Below are positions 7,819 through 15,863 of a DNA stretch of 64,000 nucleotides, one piece after another. The position numbers were made by a program, and so were the translations under genes. The DNA is from Methanolinea sp. (GTDB lineage: Archaea; Halobacteriota; Methanomicrobia; Methanomicrobiales; Methanospirillaceae): positions 1 to 64,000 of the forward strand of contig JASEES010000001.1 of the NCBI GenBank assembly GCA_030019395.1. Reading direction: 5' to 3'. The notes below the pieces were generated by a model. That model saw only the letters and a list, made by a program, of their open reading frames with translations. It did no database searches and was not told the origin of the DNA. Each line of letters starts with the position of its first letter. Positions within the stretch are counted from its first letter, which is position 1.

Positions 7819-8658
7819 ATGCAGGCAAAGGACATCATGAGCTCACCCGTCTACGTTGTCGGCCCGGGTGAGAACATCGCCCATGCACGGAAGATCATGC
7901 TCAAACACAGGATCTCCCGTCTCCCTGTCATTGAGGAAGGAAAACTCGGGGGCATCCTGACAAAGAAGGACATCGGGTACCGCCTTCGGCAGAGCGAACC
8001 CGTATGGAGGCGGCGGCCGATTGACAACATACCGGTCAGCCTTCTCATGACGCGGGATCCTATCACGATATCTCCGGAAACCCCTACCCGGAAGGCAGCG
8101 GGTCTCATGATCGAGCACGATATCAGTGGTCTGCCTGTTTTAAACGGGACAGAAGTGGCAGGTATCGTGACCAAGTCGGACCTGATGAGGTCGGAGGCAG
8201 TACGGAATCTCGACATGACCGTGGCGGACGTGATGGAAGATGCGATCACCGTCAGCCGGTACCACTCTCTTGACCATGTCATCGACCTGATGAAGGAGAG
8301 GAATGATAAGGTCATCGTGGTCAATAATGATGGCACACTGGCCGGGATCATCACCGAGAGCAACCTTGCATTCTTCCTTTACGAGGATGAAAAGAGGGAT
8401 ATTCCCATAAAGGACGTGGTGATGCTCCGCCGCGGCGAGTCCGGTGGAAGGAAACAGTTCCGGTATGTTATGGAGGCTGCTGCAATTGCAGAAGACCTCA
8501 TGTCCCGGCCTGTGATAACCATTGCCGGGAGTGCAACACTCAAGGAGGCGGTCCAGATGATGCAGTCGCACCGCATTAACAGCCTCGTTGTCGTGGAAGA
8601 CGACGAGATCAGGGGAATCCTGAAAAGAGATGATATTATTCGGGAAGTGGCCAAATGA
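7819..8658 (+). CDS. Four-CBS-domain protein
   Basis: 279 aa, with four CBS motifs: MQAKDIMSSPVYVVGPGENI, VSLLMTRDPITISPETPT, VADVMEDAITVSRYHSLDHV and AEDLMSRPVITIAGSATL. Between the third and fourth lies an insertion rich in charged residues (YEDEKRDIPIKDVVMLRRGE) and a longer linker ending KQFRYVMEAAAI. This separates the last CBS from the rest and may be a docking segment. It follows the preceding gene by 6 bases and overlaps the next by 4 (ATGA). No enzyme domain is visible. Confidence 0.88.
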   Translation: MQAKDIMSSPVYVVGPGENIAHARKIMLKHRISRLPVIEEGKLGGILTKKDIGYRLRQSEPVWRRRPIDNIPVSLLMTRDPITISPETPTRKAAGLMIEHDISGLPVLNGTEVAGIVTKSDLMRSEAVRNLDMTVADVMEDAITVSRYHSLDHVIDLMKERNDKVIVVNNDGTLAGIITESNLAFFLYEDEKRDIPIKDVVMLRRGESGGRKQFRYVMEAAAIAEDLMSRPVITIAGSATLKEAVQMMQSHRINSLVVVEDDEIRGILKRDDIIREVAK

Positions 8659-9431
8659 CTGAAGAGATACTGGTAAAGGATATCATGTCCCGGCCGGTGA
8701 CGATATCGAAATCCGCACCCATCACCGAGGCCCTGGACAGGATGCTTGACGAGGGTGTTGACCCCCTCATCGTTGTCAACCACGACTCGGTGGTCGGTAC
8801 CGTGTCCCGCCAGAGCGTTGCGGAAAAACTCGGCACAAAGAGAAACTCGTCCATCTCCCCGACCTCTATCCACGTGGCAAGTACCGTCGAGGAGGACTTC
8901 ACAACGGTGTATCCGGACCAGGACCTCGACGTCGTCATCCCGCTCCTCCAGACATACAAGCTCGTCGTGGTCTATGACGAGGACCACAGATTGGTCGGGC
9001 AGGTCACTGCCGGCGACATCCTGCGTGTCATGCGCCCCCAGGGAAAGCTCGAGGACGTCCTGGAGCCGGCGTGCACCATTGACCAGGATGAAAGGGTCGT
9101 GCACTGGCGCAGGAGAATGATCGACGACAACCTCCACAGGTGTCTTGTAACAGAAAACGGCCGCCTCATTGGAATTGTGACCGAGACGGATGTGGCAGTC
9201 GCGATGCGCAAGTTCCGGGAGATCGTCGAGGACAGGCACCAGGACCACCGCATCCGCAATCTCCTTGTCAAGGATATCATGACAACCCCTGTCATAACTC
9301 TCGGCGTGAATGCAACAATCGACGAGGCGGCAGACCTCATGCTCTCGCGGGGTATCAGCTCCATACCGGTTGTAAATGGGGACAGGATTGTCGGGATGGT
9401 CACAAGGTCATCACTCATCCGGGCTCTCTGA
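8655..9431 (+). CDS. Four-CBS-domain protein (last of the cluster)
   Basis: 258 aa. CBS motifs are LVKDIMSRPVTISKSAPI, VASTVEEDFTTVYPDQDL, LEDVLEPACTIDQDERVV and LVKDIMTTPVITLGVNATI. The middle two have lost the Met/Pro signature, so this protein alternates typical and degenerate repeats. It is translationally coupled to the previous gene through ATGA. T-runs follow the stop at 9458-9480 and probably end the transcript. Confidence 0.88.
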   Translation: MTEEILVKDIMSRPVTISKSAPITEALDRMLDEGVDPLIVVNHDSVVGTVSRQSVAEKLGTKRNSSISPTSIHVASTVEEDFTTVYPDQDLDVVIPLLQTYKLVVVYDEDHRLVGQVTAGDILRVMRPQGKLEDVLEPACTIDQDERVVHWRRRMIDDNLHRCLVTENGRLIGIVTETDVAVAMRKFREIVEDRHQDHRIRNLLVKDIMTTPVITLGVNATIDEAADLMLSRGISSIPVVNGDRIVGMVTRSSLIRAL

Positions 9432-9455
9432 CCGTAAGGTCGGCCTCCCTCCATC

Positions 9456-9481
9456 CATTTTTTCCCGTTTTGCTTTTTTTA
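9456..9481 (+). terminator. T-rich terminator of the CBS cluster
   Basis: Three T-runs of 4-7 bases within 25 bases directly follow the last CBS gene, the pattern of archaeal intrinsic termination. No strong stem precedes them. Confidence 0.4.
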
Positions 9482-9649
9482 TACTCTTCTTGTATGGACG
9501 TTCCACTCTTTCCTGTCGTGCCCCTATCCGGGTCATTCGAACCGAACCAGCGGACCTGCGGAAATTATTATGCACCACGTGCTGCCTGCCCGCCTTCCCC
9601 GGTGAAATGTGCGCATGTTACTTATCGATTGCCGGACCACTACTAATCA

Positions 9650-10741
9650 ATGGCAGAGAAGAACGACGATCTTCTTGGAAAAGTCGGGGGGGCAGATGCA
9701 GTCCTTGGTCGTGCCCTGGAAGTCAAAAAGAGAGAGAAGATGAGAACCACGGAACCAGTCGTGCCATCGGACAACGTGGCAGAGTTACTGCGGAGGATGG
9801 CACGATGCGGGTTCCAGGGAAGGAAACTGGGAGAATCTGTCGAGGTATGGAAGGAGATGGTTTCAGACCCGGAATGTACCATTTTCTTCGGTCTCTCGGG
9901 CGCGATGTTGCCGGCAGGCATGCAGAAAGTCCTCATCGAGCTCGCCCGCCGGCACTACATCGACGTCGTCGTCTCGACAGGGGCAAATATATTCCATGAC
10001 GCGTGCGAGCACCTGGGGGTCTGCCATTACCTGGGACATTACCACGTCAGTGACAGCGAACTCTATGAGAAGGGCATCGACCGTATCTATGATATTTTTG
10101 CATACGAGGAGGACTTCAGGTGGGTTGACCGGGGTATTGCAAACTTCGCTGAAAAAATAGCACCATTCCGGGGTTCTTCGCGGGAATTCTTGAGACTCTT
10201 TGGTGAGTGGCTGATGAAAGCGGTTCCCGGCCGGGAATCATTCCTTTCGACCTGCGTGCGGGAGGGGATTCCGGTATTTGTTCCCGCACTGTGCGACTCC
10301 TCTATCGGGATCGGTGCTCTCATTGCGCGCCGGAGGGGCGTCCAGATAGATATCGACCAGGTTGCGGATACGGACGAAGTCACGTCCCTCGTGGAGGAAG
10401 TGAAAAGAACGGGAGTTATCTACGTGGGTGGTGGCGTACCCAAGAATTTCATCCAGCAGACCCAGGTGATTGGCTCCATCCACGCGAAAGATCTCGGCGG
10501 ACATGACTACGCGATACAGTATACGACGGATTCCCCCCACTTCGGGGGGCTGTCCGGGTGCACGTTCGAGGAAGCCATCAGCTGGGGCAAGGAGTCGGCC
10601 CATACCAGGCATGTCCAGGTCCATGTGGATGCAACAATCGCCCTCCCTCTCGTTGTATCCGCGCTCATCGCAGACGACGTCCGCCGTGTTGCCCATGCCC
10701 CGGCCAGGAGGGAAAAGATCCTGCGCCAGGGCATTGACTGA
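9650..10741 (+). CDS. dys: Deoxyhypusine synthase-family protein
   Basis: The family transfers the aminobutyl group of spermidine to a lysine of aIF5A, using NAD. The 363-aa protein has the NAD-binding pattern VVVSTGANIFHD, then VPALCDSSIGIGAL, VGGGVPKNFIQQ and EAISWGKESAH. The Lys in SWGK corresponds to the catalytic lysine of human DHS. The segment GVPKNF differs from the human GVVKHH and is the variant seen in a bacterial/archaeal subgroup, some of whose members act on free polyamines. Deoxyhypusine synthase is therefore likely but not certain. The gene stands alone between the CBS cluster and the ribosomal block. Confidence 0.82.
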   Translation: MAEKNDDLLGKVGGADAVLGRALEVKKREKMRTTEPVVPSDNVAELLRRMARCGFQGRKLGESVEVWKEMVSDPECTIFFGLSGAMLPAGMQKVLIELARRHYIDVVVSTGANIFHDACEHLGVCHYLGHYHVSDSELYEKGIDRIYDIFAYEEDFRWVDRGIANFAEKIAPFRGSSREFLRLFGEWLMKAVPGRESFLSTCVREGIPVFVPALCDSSIGIGALIARRRGVQIDIDQVADTDEVTSLVEEVKRTGVIYVGGGVPKNFIQQTQVIGSIHAKDLGGHDYAIQYTTDSPHFGGLSGCTFEEAISWGKESAHTRHVQVHVDATIALPLVVSALIADDVRRVAHAPARREKILRQGID

Positions 10742-10947
10742 ATCACACCTTCTTTTCAGTGTACATCCCGGTATGAGAAGACAGAAAGAGATACACCCCG
10801 CCGTTACCCGTAAAGGGCACTCGCTACAGATGGTCAAGGAGGATCGCAATGTCCCGCGTCAGAACAGATACCCTGTCCCGATTACCCGGGAATGACCAGG
10901 TATACCTCCCAAAGACAAGGGGAATATCCCGAAGAGGGGAGAAAGGA

Positions 10948-10958
10948 TTTTTATAACC
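10948..10958 (+). promoter_or_regulatory. TATA box of the tRNA-Ser/ribosomal protein operon
   Basis: TTTTTATAACC lies about 80-90 bases upstream of tRNA-Ser and is the best TATA candidate in the 295-base spacer after the deoxyhypusine synthase-like gene. The rest of that spacer shows no confident gene; a 35-codon ORF with a strong Shine-Dalgarno is discussed in the findings. Confidence 0.45.
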
Positions 10959-11036
10959 TGCAGACCAATTAATTAGCACCATTCATGGAGTGGCACCACC
11001 TGGTGCTGCGAGTGTCTGAACGATGCGAGATTCTCT

Positions 11037-11121
11037 GTTGAGGTAGCCAAGCCCGGTATGGCGCAGGTTTGCTAAACCTGTGTCCCCTTGGGACTCGAGG
11101 GTTCAAATCCCTCCCTCAGCG
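11037..11121 (+). tRNA. tRNA-Ser (GCU anticodon)
   Basis: Acceptor strands GTTGAGG and CCTCAGC pair with one wobble. The anticodon stem-loop CAGGT-TTGCTAA-ACCTG gives anticodon GCT, reading AGC/AGU. A long variable arm (TGTCCCCTTGGGACTC region) marks a class II tRNA, and the T arm is GAGGG-TTCAAAT-CCCTC. CCA is not encoded. It sits just ahead of S13 and is probably processed from the same transcript. Confidence 0.95.
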
Positions 11122-11159
11122 CTGAAAAATGGGGGATTCTCACAGGAAAGAGGGATTGA

Positions 11160-11612
11160 ATGGCTCAGGAAGAAGACATACGGTATTTCGTCAGGATCAG
11201 CAACACCGACCTGGACGGGACAAAACCCGTCACGACGGCGCTCACAGGAATCAAGGGCGTGGGAAGACATACTGCGCTCGTCATAGCCCAGATGGCAGGT
11301 GTTAACCCCCGCGAACTGATGGGGAAACTCTCCGAAGCAGACGTCGACAAGCTGCGGGAAGTCGTGGAGACGTACGAGAAAAAAGTTCCCGCATGGATGG
11401 TCAACCGTCCCAAAGACATCTACACGGGAGAACCCAGACACCTTTTCGGCACGGAAGTGGTTACAACGCTCGATGAGGATATCAACCTCATGCGAAAGAT
11501 CCGCAGTTACAAGGGAATCCGCCACGAGACCGGGCAGAAAGTGAGGGGCCAGAGGACAAAGTCCACGGGACGGACAGGGGCGACTGTGGGCGTCAAGAGG
11601 AAGAAGGAGTAA
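11160..11612 (+). CDS. rpsM: Small ribosomal subunit protein uS13
   Basis: Head protein of the 30S subunit; it contacts the P-site tRNA and makes the inter-subunit bridge. 150 aa, with the archaeal N-terminal [16 protein letters not shown], the helix-hairpin-helix-like [13 protein letters not shown], and the basic C-terminal tail [20 protein letters not shown] (in part). It starts the archaeal S13-S4-S11-Rpo3 order. A purine-rich GAGGGATTGA precedes the ATG. Confidence 0.97.
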   Translation: MAQEEDIRYFVRISNTDLDGTKPVTTALTGIKGVGRHTALVIAQMAGVNPRELMGKLSEADVDKLREVVETYEKKVPAWMVNRPKDIYTGEPRHLFGTEVVTTLDEDINLMRKIRSYKGIRHETGQKVRGQRTKSTGRTGATVGVKRKKE

Positions 11613-11628
11613 ACGCAGGTGATTGTAC

Positions 11629-12174
11629 ATGGGATATCCCGGTAAAAACCACAAGCAGTACCAGACGCCGAAGAGACCCTTTGAGAAGTCCCGGATCGAG
11701 GAAGAAAACAGGCTCATGATCGAGTACGGGCTTCGTAACAAGCGGGAGGTGTGGAAGGCGGCGAGTCACCTGAGGCGGTTCCGGAGGGCTGCACGTGACC
11801 TCCTGGCACTCATGTCCACCGGAAAGGACCAGACCCTCTTTGAGGCAAAGAAGAGCGACTTAATCGAACACCTGCAGCGCATGGGGCTGCTCGGTCCTGA
11901 TGCAGGTATCGACGATGTCCTGTCGCTGAAAGTGGAGAACCAGCTCGAGAGGCGCCTGCAGACACTCGTCTACCGCAAGGGTCTTGCCCGTTCACCCAAG
12001 CAGGCGAGGCAGATGATTACCCATGGTCACATTGCCATCGCCGGCAGGCGCGTCAGCATCCCGGGTTACCGTGTCTCAAGGGCCGAGGAGAGCGAGATCG
12101 GGTACTACAGACGGTCACCCGTGGCAAATCCCGACCATGCTGAGAGGGCCCGTATTGCCCGGGCAGGGAGGTAA
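11629..12174 (+). CDS. rpsD: Small ribosomal subunit protein uS4
   Basis: 16S-binding protein that nucleates 30S body assembly. 181 aa, starting [20 protein letters not shown], the archaeal S4 N-terminus. The S4 RNA-binding domain follows ([37 protein letters not shown]). The ATG at 11629 is preferred over the TTG two codons upstream. It lies 16 bases after the uS13 stop. Confidence 0.97.
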   Translation: MGYPGKNHKQYQTPKRPFEKSRIEEENRLMIEYGLRNKREVWKAASHLRRFRRAARDLLALMSTGKDQTLFEAKKSDLIEHLQRMGLLGPDAGIDDVLSLKVENQLERRLQTLVYRKGLARSPKQARQMITHGHIAIAGRRVSIPGYRVSRAEESEIGYYRRSPVANPDHAERARIARAGR

Positions 12175-12179
12175 TCACA

Positions 12180-12575
12180 ATGGCAGGTGAGAAGGAGAAG
12201 TGGGGTATTGCCCACATATTCGCCTCGTTCAATAACACCATCATCACCATCACGGATCTTTCCGGGGCAGAGACGGTCTGCAAGAGCAGCGGCGGAATGG
12301 TCGTCAAGCAGGACAGGAACGAGAGTTCTCCCTATGCAGCCATGCAGATGGCAACGAACGTGGCCCAGGCAGCGATGGAGAAGGGCATCGTCGGCGTCCA
12401 CGTGAAGGTCAGGGCACCGGGCAGGGGAAAGCAGCGGAGTCCGGGACCGGGAGCGCAGGCTGCGATCAGGGCTCTCGCGCGGGCCGGGATGCGCATCGGG
12501 CGGATCGAGGATGTAACGCCGGTCCCCCATGACTCGATCAGGCCCAAGGGTGGCCGGAGAGGAAGGAGAGTCTGA
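12180..12575 (+). CDS. rpsK: Small ribosomal subunit protein uS11
   Basis: Platform protein of the 30S subunit near the E site. 131 aa with [39 protein letters not shown] (conserved, basic) and the C-terminal [20 protein letters not shown] (in part). Its final base is shared with the rpo3 start region, so translation is coupled. Confidence 0.97.
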   Translation: MAGEKEKWGIAHIFASFNNTIITITDLSGAETVCKSSGGMVVKQDRNESSPYAAMQMATNVAQAAMEKGIVGVHVKVRAPGRGKQRSPGPGAQAAIRALARAGMRIGRIEDVTPVPHDSIRPKGGRRGRRV

Positions 12576-13420
12576 TGGAGATAGAGATCCTGCGCATGGA
12601 CGATTCCCAGGCAAGGTTCTGTCTTTCAGGACCATCACAGGCCTTTGCAAATGCGTTCCGCAGGGCAATGATTGGGGAAGTCCCGACCCTTGCCATCGAG
12701 GACGTGCGGATCTATGACAATACAAGTGCCCTCTTTGACGAGATGCTGGCACACAGGCTGGGGCTCATCCCCATAAAAACAGAGCCCGGGCTCTACGTCC
12801 CCCAGGACAAGTGCAGTTGTGGAGGAGAAGGATGCGACAGGTGCGGGGTGGCTTTCACGCTCTCTGTGGAAGGTCCCGGGATGGTCTATTCGCGTGACCT
12901 CATCCCCCAGGACCCACGCGCAGTCCCGGCCGTCGACACGATCCCCATCGTAAAACTGGGAAAAGATCAGAAGGTCGTTCTCGAGGCGCGGGCAGTCCTC
13001 AACTGCGGAAGAGTGCATGCCAAGTGGCAGCCGACAACCGCATGCGGGTTCAAGAATTACCCCGTCATCACTGTCAGCAACCGTTGTGACGGGTGTGGCC
13101 GGTGCGTGGACGAGTGTCCCCGCTCCATCCTCGAGGTCAGGAACGGCAGGGTAACGGTGATTGAAAACCGGCTCGAGGAATGCTCTCTCTGCCGCCTCTG
13201 CGAAAAAGCGTGCATGAGCACGGGAATCGGAGAAGAGCCCGCGATCACGATAACGTCGGAGAAATCCCGTTTTATCTTCGTCGTGGAAGGTGATGGCTCT
13301 CTCCCCGTGGGAGACATCATCACGGGGGCACTGAAGTACTTGAAAGACCAGTCGGATGAGTTGCGTGCGCAAGTGAGTGAATTATCGGGAGTGACCGGAG
13401 ATGAAGAAGAGAGCGATTAA
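12575..13420 (+). CDS. rpoD: RNA polymerase subunit Rpo3 (D) with ferredoxin-like Fe-S domain
   Basis: Archaeal counterpart of half of the bacterial alpha dimer; with Rpo11, Rpo10 and Rpo12 it forms the assembly platform. The N-terminal alpha-type domain has FANAFRRAMIGEVPTLAIED and AHRLGLIPI. Near residues 80-90 is a CSCGGEGCDRC cluster. Residues about 170-220 form a ferredoxin-like insert with CDGCGRCVDECP and CSLCRLCEKAC, eight cysteines in the spacing for two 4Fe-4S clusters. Many archaeal Rpo3 proteins keep only part of this set. It overlaps the next gene, L18e, by 20 bases. Confidence 0.97.
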   Translation: MEIEILRMDDSQARFCLSGPSQAFANAFRRAMIGEVPTLAIEDVRIYDNTSALFDEMLAHRLGLIPIKTEPGLYVPQDKCSCGGEGCDRCGVAFTLSVEGPGMVYSRDLIPQDPRAVPAVDTIPIVKLGKDQKVVLEARAVLNCGRVHAKWQPTTACGFKNYPVITVSNRCDGCGRCVDECPRSILEVRNGRVTVIENRLEECSLCRLCEKACMSTGIGEEPAITITSEKSRFIFVVEGDGSLPVGDIITGALKYLKDQSDELRAQVSELSGVTGDEEESD

Positions 13421-13769
13421 GAAGACAAACCCACGCCTGCTGAACCTCATCTCGCTCTTGAAGGATGCATCGCGACAGAACGAGGCATTGGTCTGGCGCG
13501 ATATTGCAAGCAGGCTGGAAGCCCCGGCCCGGAACTATGCCGAGGTCAACCTCAGCAAGATTAACCGTTATGCCGGAAACGGGGAGACCATTGTCGTTCC
13601 CGGGAAAGTTCTGGGGAGTGGCATGCTCGAAACATCGGTGAGGATTGCTGCGTTGAACTTCTCCCAGTCTGCAGAAACGAAGATCCGGGAGGCAAACGGC
13701 CAGTGCATGACCATCGAAGAGCTGATCAGGGACAATCCCCGGGGCAGCAAAATCAGGATTCTGCGGTGA
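13401..13769 (+). CDS. rpl18e: Large ribosomal subunit protein eL18
   Basis: Archaeal/eukaryotic 50S protein with an L15/L18e fold. 122 aa: [56 protein letters not shown]. It overlaps rpo3 by 20 bases and is followed 5 bases later by uL13, the standard archaeal order. Confidence 0.96.
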   Translation: MKKRAIKKTNPRLLNLISLLKDASRQNEALVWRDIASRLEAPARNYAEVNLSKINRYAGNGETIVVPGKVLGSGMLETSVRIAALNFSQSAETKIREANGQCMTIEELIRDNPRGSKIRILR

Positions 13770-13774
13770 GCGGG

Positions 13775-14197
13775 ATGACGACAATCATTAACGGTGATGG
13801 ACTTCTCCTGGGAAGGATGGCAAGCATCGTGGCAAAGCGCGCCCTCAACGGGGAGAGCATTGCCATTGTGAACGCGGAAAAGGCTATCATATCAGGGAGC
13901 AGGGCCCGGGTGCTTTCCCAGTACGGGCAGAAAAGGAGCAGGGGGTCACGCGAAGGCGGACCGTTCTTTCCCCGGAGGCCGGATCACATCGTCAGGCGAA
14001 CCATTCGCGGCATGCTTCCCTACAAGAGACCTGCGGGAATGGAGGCATTCAAGAGGATCAGGGTCTACGTCGGCGTTCCGTCAGACCTTGCCGGAAGCCC
14101 GATGGAGACACTTGAGGAAGCCCACATGAACAGGTTGAACTCCCCGAAGATCGTGACGGTCGGTGCCGTGAGTACATTCCTTGGGGCAAAATTCTAG
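13775..14197 (+). CDS. rplM: Large ribosomal subunit protein uL13
   Basis: Early-assembly 23S-binding protein. 140 aa: [51 protein letters not shown] (basic loop) and [10 protein letters not shown]. The start at 13775 is set by homology and its position 5 bases after the eL18 stop; the frame is open further upstream but inside eL18. Confidence 0.96.
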   Translation: MTTIINGDGLLLGRMASIVAKRALNGESIAIVNAEKAIISGSRARVLSQYGQKRSRGSREGGPFFPRRPDHIVRRTIRGMLPYKRPAGMEAFKRIRVYVGVPSDLAGSPMETLEEAHMNRLNSPKIVTVGAVSTFLGAKF

Positions 14198-14210
14198 GAA
14201 GGGTGATGGA

Positions 14211-14612
14211 ATGGGAAAAGTGATCAATACCAGTGGAAAACGCAAAACTGCAATTGCACGGGCCACTGTCAGGGCAGGAAAGGGGATAATCCGGATCAAC
14301 TCCGTACCCCTCGACCTCTATCCCAACGAGATGGTCCGTCTCAAGGTCAGCGAGCCCGTTCTCCTCGCACCAGCTGCACTGGAAGGCGTCGATGTCTCGA
14401 TCGATGTCCGGGGAGGCGGAATCATGGGCCAGGCCGAGGCCATCCGCACGGCGCTTGCCCGTGGACTCCTGAAGTGGCACAACGATCCAAAGATAAAGGA
14501 TATCTTCCTCTCGTATGACAGGACGCTGCTCGTGAACGATTCGCGGCAGAAAGAACCGAAAAAGCCCCACGGAAGGGGTGCGAGGAAGAAGTTCCAAAAG
14601 TCTTATCGTTGA
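14211..14612 (+). CDS. rpsI: Small ribosomal subunit protein uS9
   Basis: 30S head protein whose C-terminal tail reaches the P-site tRNA. 133 aa: MGKVINTSGKRKTAIARATV, GRGGIMGQAEAIRTALARGL-like pattern in the middle, and the tail KKPHGRGARKKFQKSYR ending in Arg as required for tRNA contact. The start at 14211 follows GGAAGGGTGATGGA; an upstream in-frame ATG inside uL13 is rejected. Confidence 0.97.
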   Translation: MGKVINTSGKRKTAIARATVRAGKGIIRINSVPLDLYPNEMVRLKVSEPVLLAPAALEGVDVSIDVRGGGIMGQAEAIRTALARGLLKWHNDPKIKDIFLSYDRTLLVNDSRQKEPKKPHGRGARKKFQKSYR

Positions 14613-14644
14613 GATACTGAAATAAAATGGGAGATCATACCGGC

Positions 14645-14833
14645 ATGATACCCGTGCGATGTTTCACCTGTGGGAAGGTCATCTCACCTGCGTACGAGGA
14701 ATTCAAGCGCAGAAAGGAGGCTGGCGAGGATCCAAAAAAGATCCTCGACGACCTCGGCATGGTGAGGTACTGCTGTCGCAGGATGCTGCTTGCCCACAAA
14801 GAGATAATTGATGATCTCAATCCGTATCAGTGA
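14645..14833 (+). CDS. rpoN: RNA polymerase subunit Rpo10 (N)
   Basis: Small zinc-bundle subunit of the assembly platform. 62 aa starting [20 protein letters not shown]. The zinc ligands are CFTC and the adjacent pair in [11 protein letters not shown], the CX2C...CC motif of this family. The start at 14645 matches the universal MIPVRC; the in-frame ATG at 14627 would add six residues. tRNA-Pro begins at the base after its stop codon. Confidence 0.95.
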   Translation: MIPVRCFTCGKVISPAYEEFKRRKEAGEDPKKILDDLGMVRYCCRRMLLAHKEIIDDLNPYQ

Positions 14834-14908
14834 GGGGTCGTGGGGTAGCCTGGACCATCCTATGGCGTTCGGGACGCTGTGACCTGAGTTCGAATCTCAG
14901 CGACCCCA
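14834..14908 (+). tRNA. tRNA-Pro (CGG anticodon)
   Basis: Acceptor strands GGGGTCG and CGACCCC pair perfectly, with discriminator A. The anticodon loop TTCGGGA gives anticodon CGG for codon CCG, in a stem with two G-U pairs. The T arm is TGAG-TTCGAAT-CTCA. It starts at the base following the rpo10 TGA, so the tRNA 5' end must be cut out of a coding transcript. Confidence 0.93.
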
Positions 14909-14940
14909 TTCATCATACATCAAAGCATTCCTGAGGGTAT

Positions 14941-15111
14941 ATGAAGGAGACTTATACTCGGTATGAGAGGGCAAGGATCATCGGGGCGAGAGCCCTCCAG
15001 ATATCAATGGGGGCTCCGCTTCTCATCAAGACGGACAAGATAGATCCGCTTGAAATTGCCCTCGAAGAGTTCCAGCACAATGTCATACCTATCACAGTGA
15101 AGAGGAAGTAG
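14941..15111 (+). CDS. rpoK: RNA polymerase subunit Rpo6 (K)
   Basis: 56-aa subunit equivalent to eukaryotic Rpb6 and bacterial omega; it wraps the largest subunit's C-terminus. The sequence begins [20 protein letters not shown] and continues through SMGAPLLIK and [10 protein letters not shown] to VKRK. The [19 protein letters not shown] signature is unmistakable. It starts 32 bases after tRNA-Pro. Confidence 0.96.
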   Translation: MKETYTRYERARIIGARALQISMGAPLLIKTDKIDPLEIALEEFQHNVIPITVKRK

Positions 15112-15116
15112 AGAGC

Positions 15117-15221
15117 ATGTCGGCCAACCGCAGCCTTCACCTGCGCATGGTACTGGACGGGAGGATGGCCCAAGTCCTCCAGGTAAGCAACAAAGAACGC
15201 AATGAGAGAGAAAGGAACTGA
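15117..15221 (+). CDS. 34-codon ORF at the usual enolase position; possible enolase remnant
   Basis: The ORF starts with ATG 5 bases after the rpo6 stop and ends 4 bases before the uS2 ATG. It encodes [20 protein letters not shown], then [14 protein letters not shown]. In many euryarchaea the gene between rpoK and rpsB is enolase, whose N-terminus has the form LRxxLDSRGNPTVEVEV. [17 protein letters not shown] resembles that pattern weakly. It could be a deletion remnant, a true small protein, or chance. The evidence is thin. Confidence 0.3.
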   Translation: MSANRSLHLRMVLDGRMAQVLQVSNKERNERERN

Positions 15222-15225
15222 TAGC

Positions 15226-15834
15226 ATGCCAGAAACAGAGATGGAAATTGAATTGAAAGAGCCCCTGGTACCCGTGGAAGAGTACCTTGCAGCAGGTATC
15301 CACATCGGCACCCAGCAGAAGAGCAAGGACATGATGAGGTTCATCTACCGCGTGAGGGGAGATGGCCTTTATATCCTGGATATCCGTGAGACGGATGAAC
15401 GGATCAAGACGGCAGCAAAATTTTTGAACCAGTTCGATCCGGGGCACATTCTCGTGGTCACATCACGCCAGTACGGCCAGTATCCGGCCAGCAAGTTCGC
15501 CGAAACGATTGGCGGCATGGCAGTAACGGGCAGGTTCATTCCGGGGATGCTCACGAACCAGAACCTTGACCGCTACATCGAACCCGCAGTCCTCGTTGTC
15601 ACGGATCCCATTGGTGACGCCCAGGCGATCAGGGAGGCAGTCCAGAGCGGGATTCCGATTGTTGCACTCTGCGACACCAATAACATGACCAGCCTCGTTG
15701 ACCTCGTTATTCCTACGAACAACAAGGGGAGAAAAGCACTCTCGATGATCTACTACCTGCTCACGAAGGAGATGCTCCGGCTGAGGGGAATCTCGACATC
15801 TCTCACCCCTGAAGATTTTGAGACCGAAATCTAA
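15226..15834 (+). CDS. rpsB: Small ribosomal subunit protein uS2
   Basis: 30S protein bridging head and body. 202 aa: [92 protein letters not shown]. The start at 15226 is preferred over the in-frame ATG at 15202, which lies within the small upstream ORF. Confidence 0.97.
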   Translation: MPETEMEIELKEPLVPVEEYLAAGIHIGTQQKSKDMMRFIYRVRGDGLYILDIRETDERIKTAAKFLNQFDPGHILVVTSRQYGQYPASKFAETIGGMAVTGRFIPGMLTNQNLDRYIEPAVLVVTDPIGDAQAIREAVQSGIPIVALCDTNNMTSLVDLVIPTNNKGRKALSMIYYLLTKEMLRLRGISTSLTPEDFETEI

Positions 15835-15863
15835 TATACGTGGGATACGAGAGGGTAGATCCG

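Noticed and set aside
8379-9248. 289-codon minus-strand frame across the last CBS genes
   Set aside because: It is a mirror of repeated CBS codons; the plus-strand proteins show the CBS pattern and ATGA coupling.
5491-9431. Could the repeated CBS segments be a CRISPR or tandem DNA repeat?
   Set aside because: Similarity is at protein level only, with diverged DNA and no regular repeat/spacer spacing.
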